Assembly (NCBI GenBank): GCA_024364735.1
Contig: JAGFNQ010000296.1
Location: 52,471-116,470 of the forward strand
DNA from: Boesenbergia rotunda
Lineage: Eukaryota; Streptophyta; Magnoliopsida; Zingiberales; Zingiberaceae
DNA: 64,000 nucleotides
Direction: 5' to 3'
In this document: in pieces, positions 1 to 10,884 of the stretch
How the letters are laid out: the number at the start of each line of letters is the position of its first letter
Position numbering within the stretch: position 1 is the stretch's first letter
Translations under genes and position numbers: made by a program
Notes under the pieces: generated by a model
The model's input: the letters and a program-made list of their open reading frames with translations, nothing else
What the model was told of the DNA's origin: nothing
Database searches by the model: none

Positions 1-71
1 CTTCTAAAATATTCTTTCTTAGTTCCTCATCATTGGGGACGCAAAGGCGGTCTCCAAGATAGAGGATGCCA
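1..71 (-). pseudogene. Start of gypsy integrase region (partial)
   Basis: The minus strand reads a linker ending in DRLCVPNDEELRKNILE, close to the matching segment before the HHCC zinc-binding motif of the C2 integrase (DRLCIPNDPELRKKILAE). The reading frame is shifted by one base relative to the RNase H block next to it, so the pol frame is broken about here. The rest of integrase lies outside the window. Confidence 0.7.
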
Positions 72-611
72 CTATCTGATACTCGAAACTCTGAATTTTC
101 TGCCTCTTGGATCCCCTGCTTGATCTTCTGGATCTCTGGGTCTTGACTTTGCTTTCTTTGTATATCCACAAGCAGGGTTGACTCTAGAGTCAATGCAGAA
201 AGTTGCCCAATTATTACCTCGACTCCAAAATCCTTTATTTCTTTCTGAAGTGGTAGAGACAGTGATGATAGGGACATCAGTGCTGCACAGGATTTTGCTC
301 AGTGCATCTGCCACTTTATTAGCTTTACCTGGGTGGTAGAGGATTTCACAGTCATAATCTTTGACCAACTCTAGCCACCTGCGCTGCCTCATATTCAGAT
401 CCTTCTGAGTGAAGAAGTACTTCAAACTCTGATGGTCTGTGAAGATTCTGCACTGCACTCCATACAGGTAGTGTCTCCAGAGCTTCAGTGCAAAAACCAC
501 AGCTGCTAGCTCAAGGTCGTGGGTAGGGTAATTCTTCTCATAGTCCTTGAGCTGTCTGGAGGCATATGCTATTACTTTACCATCTTGCATGAGGACAGCT
601 CCAAGGCCCAT
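72..611 (-). pseudogene. Ty3/gypsy RNase H domain (G1 pol)
   Basis: This is the longest open block of G1 (179 codons). It encodes a gypsy RNase H, which degrades the RNA strand of the RNA:DNA hybrid during reverse transcription. Recognisable parts in order are MGLGAVLMQ, IAYASRQL, the glutamate in THDLELAAVVFAL, the aspartate in FTDHQSLKYFF and the terminal HPGKANKVADALSK. The first catalytic Asp lies just upstream of the listed Met, which is not a real start; the domain is part of a polyprotein continuing from RT. The last ~50 codons run out of frame relative to the integrase linker, which marks a frameshift. Confidence 0.88.
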
Positions 612-1500
612 CTTGGATGCATCACTGTAGATGTCAAAGGCCTTGTCACTCTCTGGAACAGTCAGGATGGGAGCACTGGTCAGTCTCTTCTTCAGCTCTA
701 GAAAACTGTGCTCGCATTTATCTGACCATTCAACTTCTTGTTCTTTCTGGTCAAGGCTGTGAGTGGAGAGGCTATCCTGGAAAAATCCTCCACAAATTTT
801 CTGTAATATCCTCCAGGCCTAAGAAACTCCTGATTTCACTGGCATTCTTGGGTCTACACCAGTTGCTGACTGCTTCTATCTTGGGCTGGATCAACTTGAA
901 TGCCTTCTTTGGATACAATGTGGCCTAGGAAGGCCACCTGATCAAGCCCAAAACTCACACTTTGAGAATTTGGCGTACAACTCCTTCTGGTGTAAGGTTT
1001 GCAACACTATCTTCAAGTGTTCTTCATGTTCTTTCCGAGTCTTTGAATACACTAGGATATCATCAATGAAGGCAATGACGAACTTGTCCAAAAATCCTTG
1101 AACACTCTATTCATTAGATCCATAAACGTCGCAGGGGCGTTTGTCACTCCAAAGGGCATGACCACAAACTCATAGTGCCCATATCTTGTACTGAAAGCAG
1201 TCCTTGGCACATCATCTCCTTCACTCTGAGCTGATGGTAACTGATCGCAGATCTATCTTGGAGAACACTGTGGCTCCCTTCAGCTGATCAAATAAATCAT
1301 CTATCCTTGGCAAAGGATATCTGTTCTTGATGGTTACTTATTCAAAGCTCGATAATCTATGCACATTCGCATAGATCCATCTTTCTTCTTGACAAACAGT
1401 ACAGGAGCTCCCCAAGGTGAATGACTAGGGCGGATGAAACCCTTGTCAAGCAGCTCTTGCAATTGTTCTTGTAATTCTTTCAGTTCTGCTGGTGCATGCG
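612..1500 (-). pseudogene. Ty3/gypsy reverse transcriptase (G1 pol, frameshifted)
   Basis: The minus strand reads conserved gypsy RT segments in order, in different frames: a MDLMNRVFKDF-like palm segment, then VIAFIDDILVYSKTRKEHEE at about 1020-1080 containing the FIDD active-site motif, then a connection segment leading to RNase H. A one-base change between the MDLMNRVF and VIAFIDD segments, plus others, break the frame. The residues are recognisable but no intact protein can be made. The short plus-strand ORFs here are shadows. Confidence 0.85.
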
Positions 1501-2050
1501 ATAAGGTGCCTTCGAATTTGGGTTGGTTCCTGGGGCCAACTCAATTTCAAACTCAATTTCCCGATTGGGAAGGAGTCCTGGTAACTCTTCAGGAACACCT
1601 CAGGATAGTCACAGATTACCCTCACTACTTCTCTCTTCAATCCTTCTCCTTGACTTGCATCCACTATATGAGCTAGAACCAGAGCACCCCTTCTCTAACA
1701 TTCTCTGAGCTTGTAAGGTAGATAAGAACCTATTTATCTTTCTCCTTGGGTCTCCAATAAACTCAAATGAAGTTCTGCTTCCGGTGTGAACTTGACTTTT
1801 CTCTTGCGGCAGTCTATAGAAGCATTATACTTGCTCAAGAAGTCCATTCTAAAATGACATCGTAATCCTTCATTTCAAGGACTACCAAGTCACTGTAGAG
1901 CTCTCGGTTGGAAATCTAGATTGATACTGCCCTTAGCCTCTCAGTAGAGGCCATCACTTCCCCTGACGGTAAGGTTGTTAAGAACTTCCTCGTTCAACCT
2001 TCCTGGTGGCCTTTATACTGTTTAAGTAGTGCTCAGTGATCAAAGCACTA
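1501..2050 (-). pseudogene. Gypsy protease-RT linker remnant (G1)
   Basis: The minus strand reads ELYSDLVVLEMKDYDVIL, then after a frameshift MDFLSKYNASIDCRKRKV, matching the 'DVILGMDWL' segment between the retroviral-type aspartic protease and RT of plant gypsy elements. The protease catalytic DSGA segment expected just upstream is not found; the sequence jumps from a GHQEG-like stretch to this linker, so the core is deleted or too decayed to see. Confidence 0.65.
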
Positions 2051-2054
2051 CTTA

Positions 2055-2500
2055 TTAGTTCTTCGGAGGTTTGCAGCCTCTTAACACCGCTAGCCCCTTT
2101 AACGCTATCTCAGGCCTTAACATCTTGAGCATTAGCCTAACTATCTCTTTTTCTGTGCTAACTAGCTCTGGGCACAGATGAGCTAACCGCTTAAACATCT
2201 TCACTGCTTCATCCACGGATAGTTCTCCTTGTCTGAACTCCGTGAATTCATCATAATGCTTGTTGGTTACTTGCATGTGAAAGTATTCTTCGAAGAACTC
2301 AGTCTCGAAGTCGGCCCATGTCATCTGGCTGACATTTCTCTTGGCCTTGACTCTCTTCCACTATATTCTAGCATCTCCCGTAAGGCAGAAAGATGCACAC
2401 TTTATCTTCTCTACCTCATGCCAGTCCAGTAGCCCTACTATTCTTTCCAATGTTTTGAACCATGCTTAAGCATCCCATGGTTTACTTGTGCCCGGGGAAA
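2055..2500 (-). pseudogene. Gypsy gag (capsid region) remnant
   Basis: The reading frame 2324-2055 encodes MTWADFETEFFEEYF, then a region ending KMFKRLAHLCPELVSTEKE, the typical Retrotrans_gag domain whose product assembles the virus-like particle. Upstream bases to about 2500 read WWKRVKAKRNVSQ and LERIVGLLDWHEVEKIKCA in a broken frame, extending the same domain. The zinc-knuckle region normally following gag is not visible. The Met at 2324 is internal to the domain, not a true start. Confidence 0.8.
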
Positions 2501-2639
2501 TTCCCTGGCTTCAGTTTCTTCTACTGAATGAGGTATGCTTCTTGCCTTACTCTCCCGAGCCGCCACCTCTAAGAGATTTGGTGGTGGTACTGACTCTGTT
2601 ACCTCTTGCCCTCTAGGAACTTGCTCCTCGTTTTGGGCC

Positions 2640-2864
2640 TTTCTAGGGCGTCCTCAAATGTATAACTTAACACTTAACGGTAATGTTTTCAAAATTGCTT
2701 TAGGATACAACATACCTTGGTCTTGTTTCTCATCTCATTTCTTAGTCCTATAGCTCGTTCTTGGGCTTAGTAAGACCTTGGTCTTACTCAGAACTTTTAT
2801 CGGACACCTTACATGCCGAAATCCTCCAAACCTTGTGTTTGGGCAAATCAAGACCTTGGTCTTG
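2640..2864. other. Unassigned insertion inside G1 gag
   Basis: No gag coding is readable in this ~220-bp AT-rich stretch, although gag N-terminal coding lies on one side and capsid coding on the other. It contains the short inverted motif AAGACCTTGGTCTT twice, at about 2783 and 2849. A similar motif occurs in the G1 LTR near 4716. It may be a small insertion or decayed LTR-derived sequence. Confidence 0.4.
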
Positions 2865-3118
2865 CTATACTAAGATCACAACATGAAGGACGTCCTCCAC
2901 TCCTGCTGTGGGTGGTGTAGGGGCACTAGGTGCTGATTTGCCATCAGTGTGGCGATGGCCTTCTGTTGCTTTGAAATCTGAGCTTGTATTTGAGCAATGA
3001 CTGCCATCAGGTTTGGGCTGTTCTGTGCCAGGCTCATTGTTATCTTGAACTGGAGTTCTGTTCCTTGCATTAGGAGCTCGGCCTCTTCTTGCCATCTTGA
3101 TAATGCATAAGGGAACAA
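2865..3118 (-). pseudogene. N-terminus of gypsy gag (G1)
   Basis: Two overlapping minus-strand frames together look like a gag N-terminus. MARRGRAPNARNRTPVQDNN starts at 3095, and the continuation in the other frame reads MAVIAQIQAQISKQQKAIA, a helical segment common at the start of plant gypsy gag. A frameshift separates them. The start at 3095 is plausible because it lies about 280 bases after the PBS, with a Gln/Asn-rich N-terminus typical of the family. Confidence 0.65.
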
Positions 3119-3377
3119 GAACTCACTACTACTTCTCTAGGTATAAACTTATCTTCTTACTTAGTATCCTAATGTCCATTCTAGGGATTAAACATGATTC
3201 CGTGATACTAAAGGATTAAACATGCTTCCTTGTTCTATGCACATGTGAGTAGTACTTAAGCATTTCTCTATACTGCAATTAAATAAAGGAGCAATAGAAA
3301 ACTGAAACTTAAAGCTTTCTTACTTGAAGACGGCAAGGTTGATGCTGATGTGTGTGTGATGCTGGAGAATGGGAACT
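3119..3377 (-). other. G1 untranslated leader between PBS and gag
   Basis: About 260 bp of AT-rich sequence without coding. It contains a short imperfect direct repeat, 'gggattaaacatg' and 'aggattaaacatg', near 3180-3220. It is the leader between primer-binding site and gag on the minus strand. Confidence 0.6.
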
Positions 3378-3389
3378 GCTCTGATACCA
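3378..3389 (-). other. Primer-binding site, initiator tRNA-Met (G1)
   Basis: The minus strand reads TGGTATCAGAGC, the usual complement to the 3' end of plant initiator tRNA-Met. It lies two bases inside the LTR boundary at 3392. This fixes G1 as minus-strand. Confidence 0.92.
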
Positions 3390-4830
3390 CCTGTAGCGAC
3401 CCGCCTTCTCCTGCCTTAGACGGATCGTTACTTTTGTCTACTTCTCGACTCTAATGCACGACTAAAAATGCGGAAATCTTTTTTTTTTCTTTTTAATCTA
3501 TCTAAGAATGATATTCTAACTCAAATAGTCATGCATAATACCATGTCACACTTTCTTTCTCAAAAACTCGTAAGAAAATACTTATTGAAACTTGCCTCGC
3601 CCAACTCAGCTTACGGGTATCAGTCGACTGATACTGTACCAGTCGACTGATAAGTCTGAAACCTGTTTTTCAGATTCGAAGCCTTGTTTCAAAACTCCAC
3701 CAAACCTATACTTTCGAGCCATATAAAATCATGACACCATTTCTATACTCTATACCAGTTTTCTAAACAATTTAGCCAATCAAAACGAATCCATAAACTT
3801 GAAATTAGGACTTTTGCGGAATTTAGCAAGTTATGAAAAATCTACATAGACTTTAAGCTAGAGTTTGTACCAAACTTAACTTCTAACCATTGAAACTCAT
3901 CACACACAATTCTGAAACATCCCTAAGGCATTATCAAATGAGAAAGCAACTTTTCTAAACATACTTAAGCAATAAAAACTTGATCAAAAGGGAAATTAAT
4001 ACTATCTTGGCACATGCATCTATTTCTCTAACCAAGTATCAATATTTCAAACCACCCACACTTCTACTCATCCAATGCAATCATAAGGATATGTATGCTA
4101 AATGAAATGACATGGAATCTTTACTCTAAGAAATTGAGCATGTAAAACTATTCAAAGCTTAAATGTTCGCTAAACTCCATAAAGCAAGAACTTGAAATTT
4201 GAATAAACTAAAACATTGTAATTCAAATAACTAAATTGTCTCGTCTCAAGGATCTCTCCAAAATCAGCCACCACACACACTTTACTCAGCACCGCCTCGT
4301 CGCCTTCCTTCAGAATTACTTGCCTTTACCTTTATCTGCAGTAAGAGGAAATGCAACTAGTAAGCAAAAAGCTTAGTAAGTACTATCTAGCTCACAAAAT
4401 CTCGAAATGTGCAAACATGCTTCTTGAACAATATGAAAATCATATGAGATACTTATATGCTTGAAAGAAAACTAAGAACATGTATAACTCAAAACATGCA
4501 TACTCAAGCATTAATAAATCTCAATTTACCTTTCTTGGCTCAACTTGAAACTTTAGCTATTCTTTAACTTTTTGAAAACTCTTTAAACTTTAGAAAACTT
4601 TGCTAAAGTATATACTTGAAAATAATAATCACTTGGATCCACTGAAGACGTAAGTACCATCTCATGCGCGTTCCCTAAAAGGCTGGGGTAGCGAGCCACC
4701 AATCCTAATAGAGCAGACCTTGGTCTACCAGGGCCAAGACCTTGGAATTGGACACCTGGATTTCTTTAACGACGCCCTTGGACGCCGGGTACTGGCCTTA
4801 GAAAATAAAATAGCTTTTCTTTCTTTTCTT

Positions 4831-5031
4831 TCTTATCTGTAAATGCCTTGGCATTTTCTCGAGCACCTTGCGTGCTAAAATCCCTAAGTCTTGACTTTTG
4901 GGGATTTCTTAAGGCCTTGGCCTTTTCTTTTCTTATCTGTAAATGCCTTGGCATTTTCTCGAGCACATTGCGTGCTAAAATCCCTAAGTCTTGACTTTTG
5001 GGGATTTCTTAAGGCCTTGGCCTTTTCTTTT
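4831..5031. repeat. Two 100-bp tandem repeats in the G1 LTR
   Basis: The word CTTATCTGTAAATGCC occurs at 4832 and again at 4932, and the following ~90 bases are almost identical, giving an exact 100-bp period. Confidence 0.9.
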
Positions 5032-5508
5032 CTTATCTTTATCTTCTCTTTTCTTTTCTCATAGCTTTTCTTGGACCCTAACCTCATATAGGGCACTCAA
5101 TAAAATATATAAGCATATAATGAACTAAGATCACATGCAAAAATCTTAACAAGAAGTAAATATCTCTTTTAAAAACTTTTAAGGGAAATTCTTGCGGAAA
5201 AACCGCCTCTTACTGCAGGTGAGCAGTACTTACATTGATATCTTGGACTTACAACCAAAATTGGCGTTGGGTGTTCCGGAGAAACTCGGAGTCTCGGAGA
5301 TTTCTTCGCGCCTACGCGTTCTCCTCGTTGAGACGAACGCAACGCTCCGCTCTCCTTGATCCCTCCTTGGCCGGCGCCCCTTGGAAGAGGAGAGAAAGGG
5401 TGGTTGGGTGGGGCGTGCGCACAAGAGAGGGGAGAATTCTCGTGCGTCTCGCGCGGCTAGGGTGAGGAAGAGAGAAAACCAAAATCTAATTTCCTCTCTT
5501 TAATCATC

Positions 5509-5516
5509 TATTTATA
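5509..5516 (-). promoter_or_regulatory. Probable TATA box of the G1 LTR promoter
   Basis: The minus strand reads TATAAATA in an AT-poor to CT-rich transition, about 276 bases upstream of a donor-like GTAAGT. The same spacing is seen in three related LTRs, which supports a Pol II LTR promoter. Confidence 0.55.
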
Positions 5517-5847
5517 CTATCTTTATGAAAAACGTAACTACTCTATAAATATATTTCTCTCCGGCTTTTTATGTGCTTGATACCCTAGCCCAGCTAGTTC
5601 CGCGCGCGCCCCTAAGGTTTAGCTTCTCCTCTGGTCGCGAGTTCGAACCCCTGCGGCTGCCCTTTGAAGTTTTCTTTTATTTTTGATCCGAAAAACTCTA
5701 TTTCTTTTGCTAAAAATACTAAACGGACTCAGAAAAATTCGTAAAAATATCCTAAAAATTTCTAAAAATCTAAAGAATATTTCTAAAGTATTTTTAACTG
5801 ATTTCAAGGACTTTAAGGACTTGAGATGGAAATTTTGGGGCGTTACA

Positions 5848-6796
5848 TTTTCAGCACGATCAGGTAAGTATTTCTCCTATTTCTTCTGAAGATTGCATAG
5901 AGGTGTTTCAAACTGATTTTATTGATTGTAAAAGATTTTTAGAGGCACCTAAAATTGATGTTGTTTGCTATGATGAATCCCTTGATACATCTTTTGTGGA
6001 TATGGATTGTAAAAAATTTTTAGAAGTGCCCCAAATTGATGTTGTATGTTATGATGAATCTTTTGATACAACTTTTGTGGAGATGGATTTTAATTGTGAA
6101 AAAAATTTAGATGAGCCTGAAATTGATGTGGTTTATTATGATTAATCTCTTGCTATATCTTATGCTGAAGTTGAGTGTGAAAAACTCATGGAGGTACCCA
6201 TGGTTGATTTTTTAGGTTGTGATGCATGTCTTGCTACATCTTATTTAGATATTAATTGTGAAAACATCATTGAGGTGCCAATAATTGATTTTCTTGAATG
6301 TGCTGCATTTTTGGATTCTTTTTATGTAGAGATCGACGATATTACATTTCTTTCTTACCCTGCACGCTTGAGAGAGGTATTACATGATTTTGCAGAGTCC
6401 CGAAGACTTCTGGAGAGGGTGCTCCATCTGAACAGACTCCAACCTCCTGGAAGAACTTTCAAAAAGCATCAAGAGGAAGGAGAAGGTCTTACTTTAACTC
6501 GAAGCACTCCATTCCTTCAATGGATCTTGAACCTAAATCGCCTTCGGCCACCGGAGTATTTTTCTATAAAGTTCAAGTGTGGGGGAGTCCTAACTCTCTC
6601 AGCTACCCAGACTCCTCCACTACCACGATGGAGGCTACTTCTTGATAGACTCCAGCCGCCAGGAATAAAGGGGAGTTTGTTCCTTTACTTTCCTTTTCTT
6701 GTTTTTCTTTATGTTTATACTTGCATGTTTGTTTACTTTTATACTTTGCATTCATGTTTTGCTTTCTCATTCTGCATTTTGTTTGGTCTTGAATGA
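5848..6796 (+). pseudogene. Element N ORF, 5'-truncated copy A
   Basis: This is the same reading frame as the C-terminal ~316 codons of the ORF at 10885-12777, cut at its 5' side by G1. It starts at the QHDQV-like segment corresponding to 11829. The frame is interrupted by one nonsense codon: TAA at 6143-6145 where copy B has GAA (a G-to-T change). It then continues to 6796 with the repeat part, the LQPPG segments and the hydrophobic tail. Function is not recognised. Apart from the stop it is nearly identical to copy B, so both derive from recently related elements. Confidence 0.75.
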
Positions 6797-8330
6797 ACCA
6801 TGTTTGACTTCTAGTTGTATCTCCTTACATGTTCCTTTATTATGCTTTGAGAATCATAAAAGATAGTTAAGTCTGATTATTGAGTTTTGGTTTCCTTGGT
6901 ATGCATGGGAATATTAATTGCATTTAGTCATTTATTGTGGTGATAGACTCTATCTTGTTGGATTAAATATGACATTTTATTGATCACCTAGTGAGGATAT
7001 TGCCATGCCTATCCTTAATCCTCTTATGTGTGATAGCATTTGTGATACCTGACACTCTAGAACTTGCTTTGATTCTTTTTGAAATTACATTAGCATAAGC
7101 TTACATGAATATGATAGAGGCAATCTTTATTGTTGAACTCTTAGTTTTCCTCTACTTTGCTACTGTTACTAGTGAGCGTTTCACCTATTATCGTCATGTT
7201 TCATTGTCTTTCAGATCCTCTCATTGTCACTAGATTATCACTGTCATATCTTTGTTAGCTTATTCTTTCCTTGAGCATTCAATGAAAGCATGTGGTGATT
7301 GCATGATGAATATATTTTTATTTGTCTATTATTAGCCTCTATTATTGTAAGTTTGAGATGTTATCATGCTTTGATACATATTTACTAGTTTTCGCGAGAC
7401 GCTCAAATTTTAAGTGTGGGGGGGAGACAAGTGTATATGGATGAATGCTTGTGTGAAAAAAAAAATCTCTCTTTGAAAAAAAAAAGAAAGAGAAAATCTC
7501 TCTAGGAAAAAAAAAGAGAGATAGAAAAAAATAATAAAGATGCAAAAAAAAATGAAAAAAAAGAGAGAGAAAAGAATGAAAAAAAATCTCTCTATGTGAA
7601 AAAAAAAATTCTTCAAGCATTCGAGATTTTGTTAGTGATGAACAAAAAGGAATATTTTCTTGATGTGTACTCATTTGATATCTTTATTAGAGAATCTCAA
7701 GAGTGAAGTTGTTGATCCCTACATGCATTTTGAGAGATGTTGTAAATGGTTGATGTGTAGTGCATTGAGAATGTGAAAGGGGAATTATGAGTGTTGGAGG
7801 TTTGATTGAGTTATTTACTTTGGACTATTGTTTGATTGTATACATCATGTTAATTACCCCAATGCTCTCATATTCTCTTTGATCCTCTCTCATGTTATCT
7901 TTGATCTCCTTTGTTATCTACTTTGTTGTTCTCTTGTTAGCACTTGGTTTCATTATTATTCATTGAAAAGCCCTCTTGATTTGTGTATTTATGCTATAGT
8001 AGTAGAGATGTAGAAGATAAGCAAGCATATGGTAGTGCAATGTCATGAATGATTTGAGAGAACTCCACTTCCATATTTGTTATTTTGTGAGCATCAGTGC
8101 ATATATCTATCTTGTGAGGTTTTTGTCATGCTTAGTTTATTCAAGTTGATGAAATTACCATGCTTTTGACTTATGTGAGATTTGGAACCATAAATACATG
8201 GATGCTTGAAACTTGATGATCCTAAGTAACTTTCTTTTATTATTTCTTTAAGTATTGATAGGGGATGTAATGTTTGGGAGATATGTTGTTTTCTTTTAGT
8301 TTTGTTTACTTGCCCGAGACGTGCAAGAAT
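6797..8330 (+). other. Element N internal 3' noncoding region, copy A
   Basis: No gene is seen. It contains a PPT-like AAGTGTGGGGGGGA near 7420 and a low-complexity stretch of A runs with CTCTCT words (about 7450-7615). The rest is AT-rich sequence nearly identical to 12778-14311. Confidence 0.75.
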
Positions 8331-8345
8331 AAGTGTGGGGGAGTT
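8331..8345 (+). other. Polypurine tract of element N (copy A)
   Basis: AAGTGTGGGGGAGTT lies directly before the LTR start TGATAGCC at 8346, the position for plus-strand priming. An identical tract precedes the second LTR at 14312-14326. Confidence 0.85.
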
Positions 8346-10747
8346 TGATAGCCATCATTTTGTTGATTATTTCCAGCTCTAAAATCCATGTTTGATCCAC
8401 ATTTTATATGCTTAAGTTTGCAATTTTATTAGGTTTCATGTATTCCCTTCATTTTGGCTTTTAATTCAAATCTTTGTATATTTGGGATATTTTTGGCACT
8501 AAATTTGAATATCATTTTGTAGGCTTCAATTGATCATGGACCTAGATCAAATCGGGTCAGACTTGAGGCAGCATTGGATCAGATCAAAGGGATCAAGCAT
8601 CGGATTGATAGGAGCCGTCCATTCCAGAGAACGGCTAGATCTGAGCCATCGGTTAACTTCTGGTCGATCCGAGTCCAAGATAGAATCAATCATGACCAGA
8701 GATCAAGATCTGAAAATTTCAGCCAAATCAGAAGTGATCTGACCGTTGAATCGAGCTCAAGATGTTCTAGACCATCCATTCAAGAAAAGGGAAGATCTGG
8801 ACCATTCGCCACTGATCTGGTTAATCCGAGCTGGGGACAGGTAGATCAGGACCATTGATTGGGATCTGTGAAGTTTGGTTCAGATCTGAAGAGATCCGAC
8901 CGTTGGATGAAGCCGAATCGATCTCAGCCGTCCGTTGCTAATGAGCTGTGAGTTCTGGGCTGAGCTGGGTTAACTGCGGTTTGGGCTGGCTGAACCAAGG
9001 CTAACTGAACCCAACTGTTGACCGAACCCAAGCTAGGACTGAACCCAAGAGCTGGATTGGACTGAATCAAGTGAACTGACTGGACTGAACCATTGATTGA
9101 ACTCAATTGGCAGGGCTGGACTGAGCTGGATGGACTGGCTGAACCAAAAGGCTGAACCAAAAGGACTGAACTCAAGCCGAGCCAAATGCTGGAATCCAAC
9201 TGAAGCTAGCTGAATGAATCCAAACCGCTGAGCTGAACTCAAGCTGCTGGACCGAATTCAGGCTTGACCGAACCAAGCCACTGAGCCAAACAAAAGGGAA
9301 AAACGCAGCTAGGGCACGCATCCTCTCGGCACTTCATCTTCTCCACCACAGGCGAGAGCGATCGGGGAGAGGCAGTTGAGACGAGGGGGTTCCTGTCTCA
9401 ACTCATCTCCACCTTCACCGCCGGCGATCCACATCCACCTTCATCGTCGCCGGCCGGTATCCACATCCACCTCTTCTCTTTCGGGGTTCGGAGAGAAGAG
9501 AGTAAAGGTTCTCTTTCGGGGTTCGGAGAGACGCCATCCATCTTCCTTCACCGCACGCCACCGGACGAAGCTAGGGCTCTGGGGTTCCAAACCCTAGTCG
9601 ACTTCACCGCCGGAGCTTCGATCAACCGAGTTTGAGGGGTTCCCGACTCGTTGATCCGATCAACTCCATCTGCTTTCCATCACCATCGCCGACGACCACA
9701 GCTAGGTTTCAGGGGTTCCGAACCCTAGCTGATTCCATCGCCGCAGCTTTTCTTCTTCATCGGCAGCTTAGTTTCCAGATAGAAGTTCTTCAATTTAGTT
9801 CTTCACAGCAATTTCATTACCGTTTCTTCTTCACAGGGTATCAATTCCAGCAGTAGCTTAAATTGCCAGCATTCTTCAGCAGTTTGTGTTCAGCAGATTA
9901 GATCCGGCAGCACTTCTTTTCCACTTCATAGCAGCTCTTCACAAGTTCATCAAATTTCTTCACAGCTCCTCCAATTGATTCGGCAGCTACCAATTCGGTT
10001 GCAATTCCATCACAATGCCAGCAGTTCCTTTACATCCAGCCTTCATCAGCTTCACAGCAGCTTCTTCCTTATTCCAATACCAGCAGCTCCTCGTCACAGC
10101 CGACTGGGAGCTCTGCTTGTTGATTGTTTTTAGTTGTTGATTGATCTTAATTGTTGAATGGTTGTGTTTGATTATTGAATTTTTGTATTTGATGAATTTC
10201 CACAATTCAAATGTCACTTGCTTTTGTCATTTTTATTCATGCCCATATAGTGTTTGGTTAAATGCCTGTTAGAACAATTTCTTTAAATTGTTATGTTTCC
10301 TAGTTGCTTAACTCTTGGTTTGTGTTGTTCTTCTTATTGCTTTAAGTTTTACGTTTTCGTTTACATGCAATTAAGCTAGGAGATTAAATTTCTTTCATGC
10401 TGTAGGTTTCGTTCCATGTTTAGTTTCGTTAATGCTTCATTTCAAGTTGTCTTTTCTTTACTGCAATTGCAATCAGGATAAACTAGATTTCCGTACCTGC
10501 CTTGTCTTTCCTTAATTAGTCTAGATTTCATACTTGCTCTGCTATTCATTTCGTAGTCATAGCTCTCAAATCCGAAACCCCAGTTTGATATTAAAAACCC
10601 AAAAGCAATAAGATACGATCCTGAGATTTATCTTGCACCAACTACATTCGTTGGGAGACGACTCGAGTTACTCTATGCTACATTAGTTTAGAGGAATTCG
10701 ATATCTTAATTGTATTTGAAACCGTAACGCGACAAAAGCGGTTATCA
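8346..10747 (+). repeat. Complete LTR of element N (2402 bp)
   Basis: It begins TGATAGCCATC after a PPT and ends AAAGCGGTTATCA just before the tRNA-Asp PBS, with a 5-bp terminal inverted repeat TGATA/TATCA. It serves as the 3' LTR of copy A and the 5' LTR of copy B. It contains a region rich in CTGAACC-type words (about 8950-9290) and a CT-rich leader. The copy at 14327-26105, once C1 is removed, has 2404 bp and is almost identical. Confidence 0.92.
8950..9290. repeat. CTGAAC-word-rich low-complexity region in the N LTR
   Basis: Short words such as GGCTGAACCAA and GACTGAAC recur many times without a fixed period. The equivalent region is 14930-15270 in the second LTR. Minus-strand ORFs here (Ser/Gln/Pro-rich) are by-products of the repeat and are not called as genes. 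Confidence 0.7.
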
Positions 10748-10751
10748 AATT

Positions 10752-10769
10752 TGGCGCCGTTGCCGGGGA
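10752..10769 (+). other. Primer-binding site, tRNA-Asp (element N)
   Basis: TGGCGCCGTTGCCGGGGA lies four bases after the LTR end and is the exact complement expected for the 3' 18 nt of plant tRNA-Asp. It sets element orientation as plus. Confidence 0.93.
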
Positions 10770-10884
10770 ATGTAGTGGTGCTTGATAATTATATTCTTTG
10801 ATTTCATTTTTGATTGCTATATCTTTTTGTATACGGTTACTGCCATTTTTCTTGTTTGTTTTGTGACAGGGCTGCAAGATCAAA

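Larger units (their letters stand above)
1..5847 (-). mobile_element. G1: degenerate chromovirus-like Ty3/gypsy retrotransposon (5' part)
   Basis: Read on the minus strand, the element runs LTR (3392-5847), tRNA-Met PBS (3378-3389), gag, protease-linker, RT, RNase H and the start of integrase, then leaves the window at base 1. This is the standard Ty3/gypsy order. Every coding block carries frameshifts or stops, so it is an old dead copy. It is inserted in the internal region of element N: the sequence resuming at 5848 matches element N from 11829 onward. The far LTR and the second TSD copy lie outside the window. The long LTR, the PBS and blocks shared with the chromodomain-bearing elements C1 and C2 suggest a Tekay/Del-like chromovirus. 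That lineage call is an inference because the chromodomain itself is not in the window. Confidence 0.9.
3392..5847 (-). repeat. LTR of G1 (2456 bp, 5' LTR of a minus-strand element)
   Basis: It is bounded by TGTAGCGACC at 3392, next to the PBS, and GGGGCGTTACA ending at 5847, with TG...CA ends. Sequence after 5847 returns to element N. On the minus strand it holds a TATA box (5509-5516), a donor-like GTAAGT (5228-5233), two ~100-bp tandem units (about 4831-5031) and an acceptor-like CTGCAG (4336-4341). These blocks match those in the C1, C2 and 39784 LTRs. A SalI-type palindrome CAGTCGACTG occurs twice near 3620-3650. Confidence 0.88.

Noticed and set aside
3610..3660. SalI-like CAGTCGACTG sites as possible cloning-vector contamination
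   Set aside because: They recur inside two retrotransposon families with natural flanking sequence and variation; no vector sequence is present.
7342..7674. Phe/Ser-rich minus-strand ORF of 110 residues
   Set aside because: Translation of A runs and CTCTCT words; run lengths differ in the other copy (13437-13600), which breaks the frame.
8924..9199. Ser/Gln/Pro-rich minus-strand ORFs in the N LTR (again at 14906-15303)
   Set aside because: Produced by CTGAAC-type word repeats on the opposite strand of an LTR; no domain.
10752..10769. Possible tRNA gene at the GGCGCCGTTGCCGGGGA stretch
   Set aside because: Only the complement of the tRNA-Asp 3' end is present, right after an LTR end; this is a primer-binding site, with no cloverleaf.
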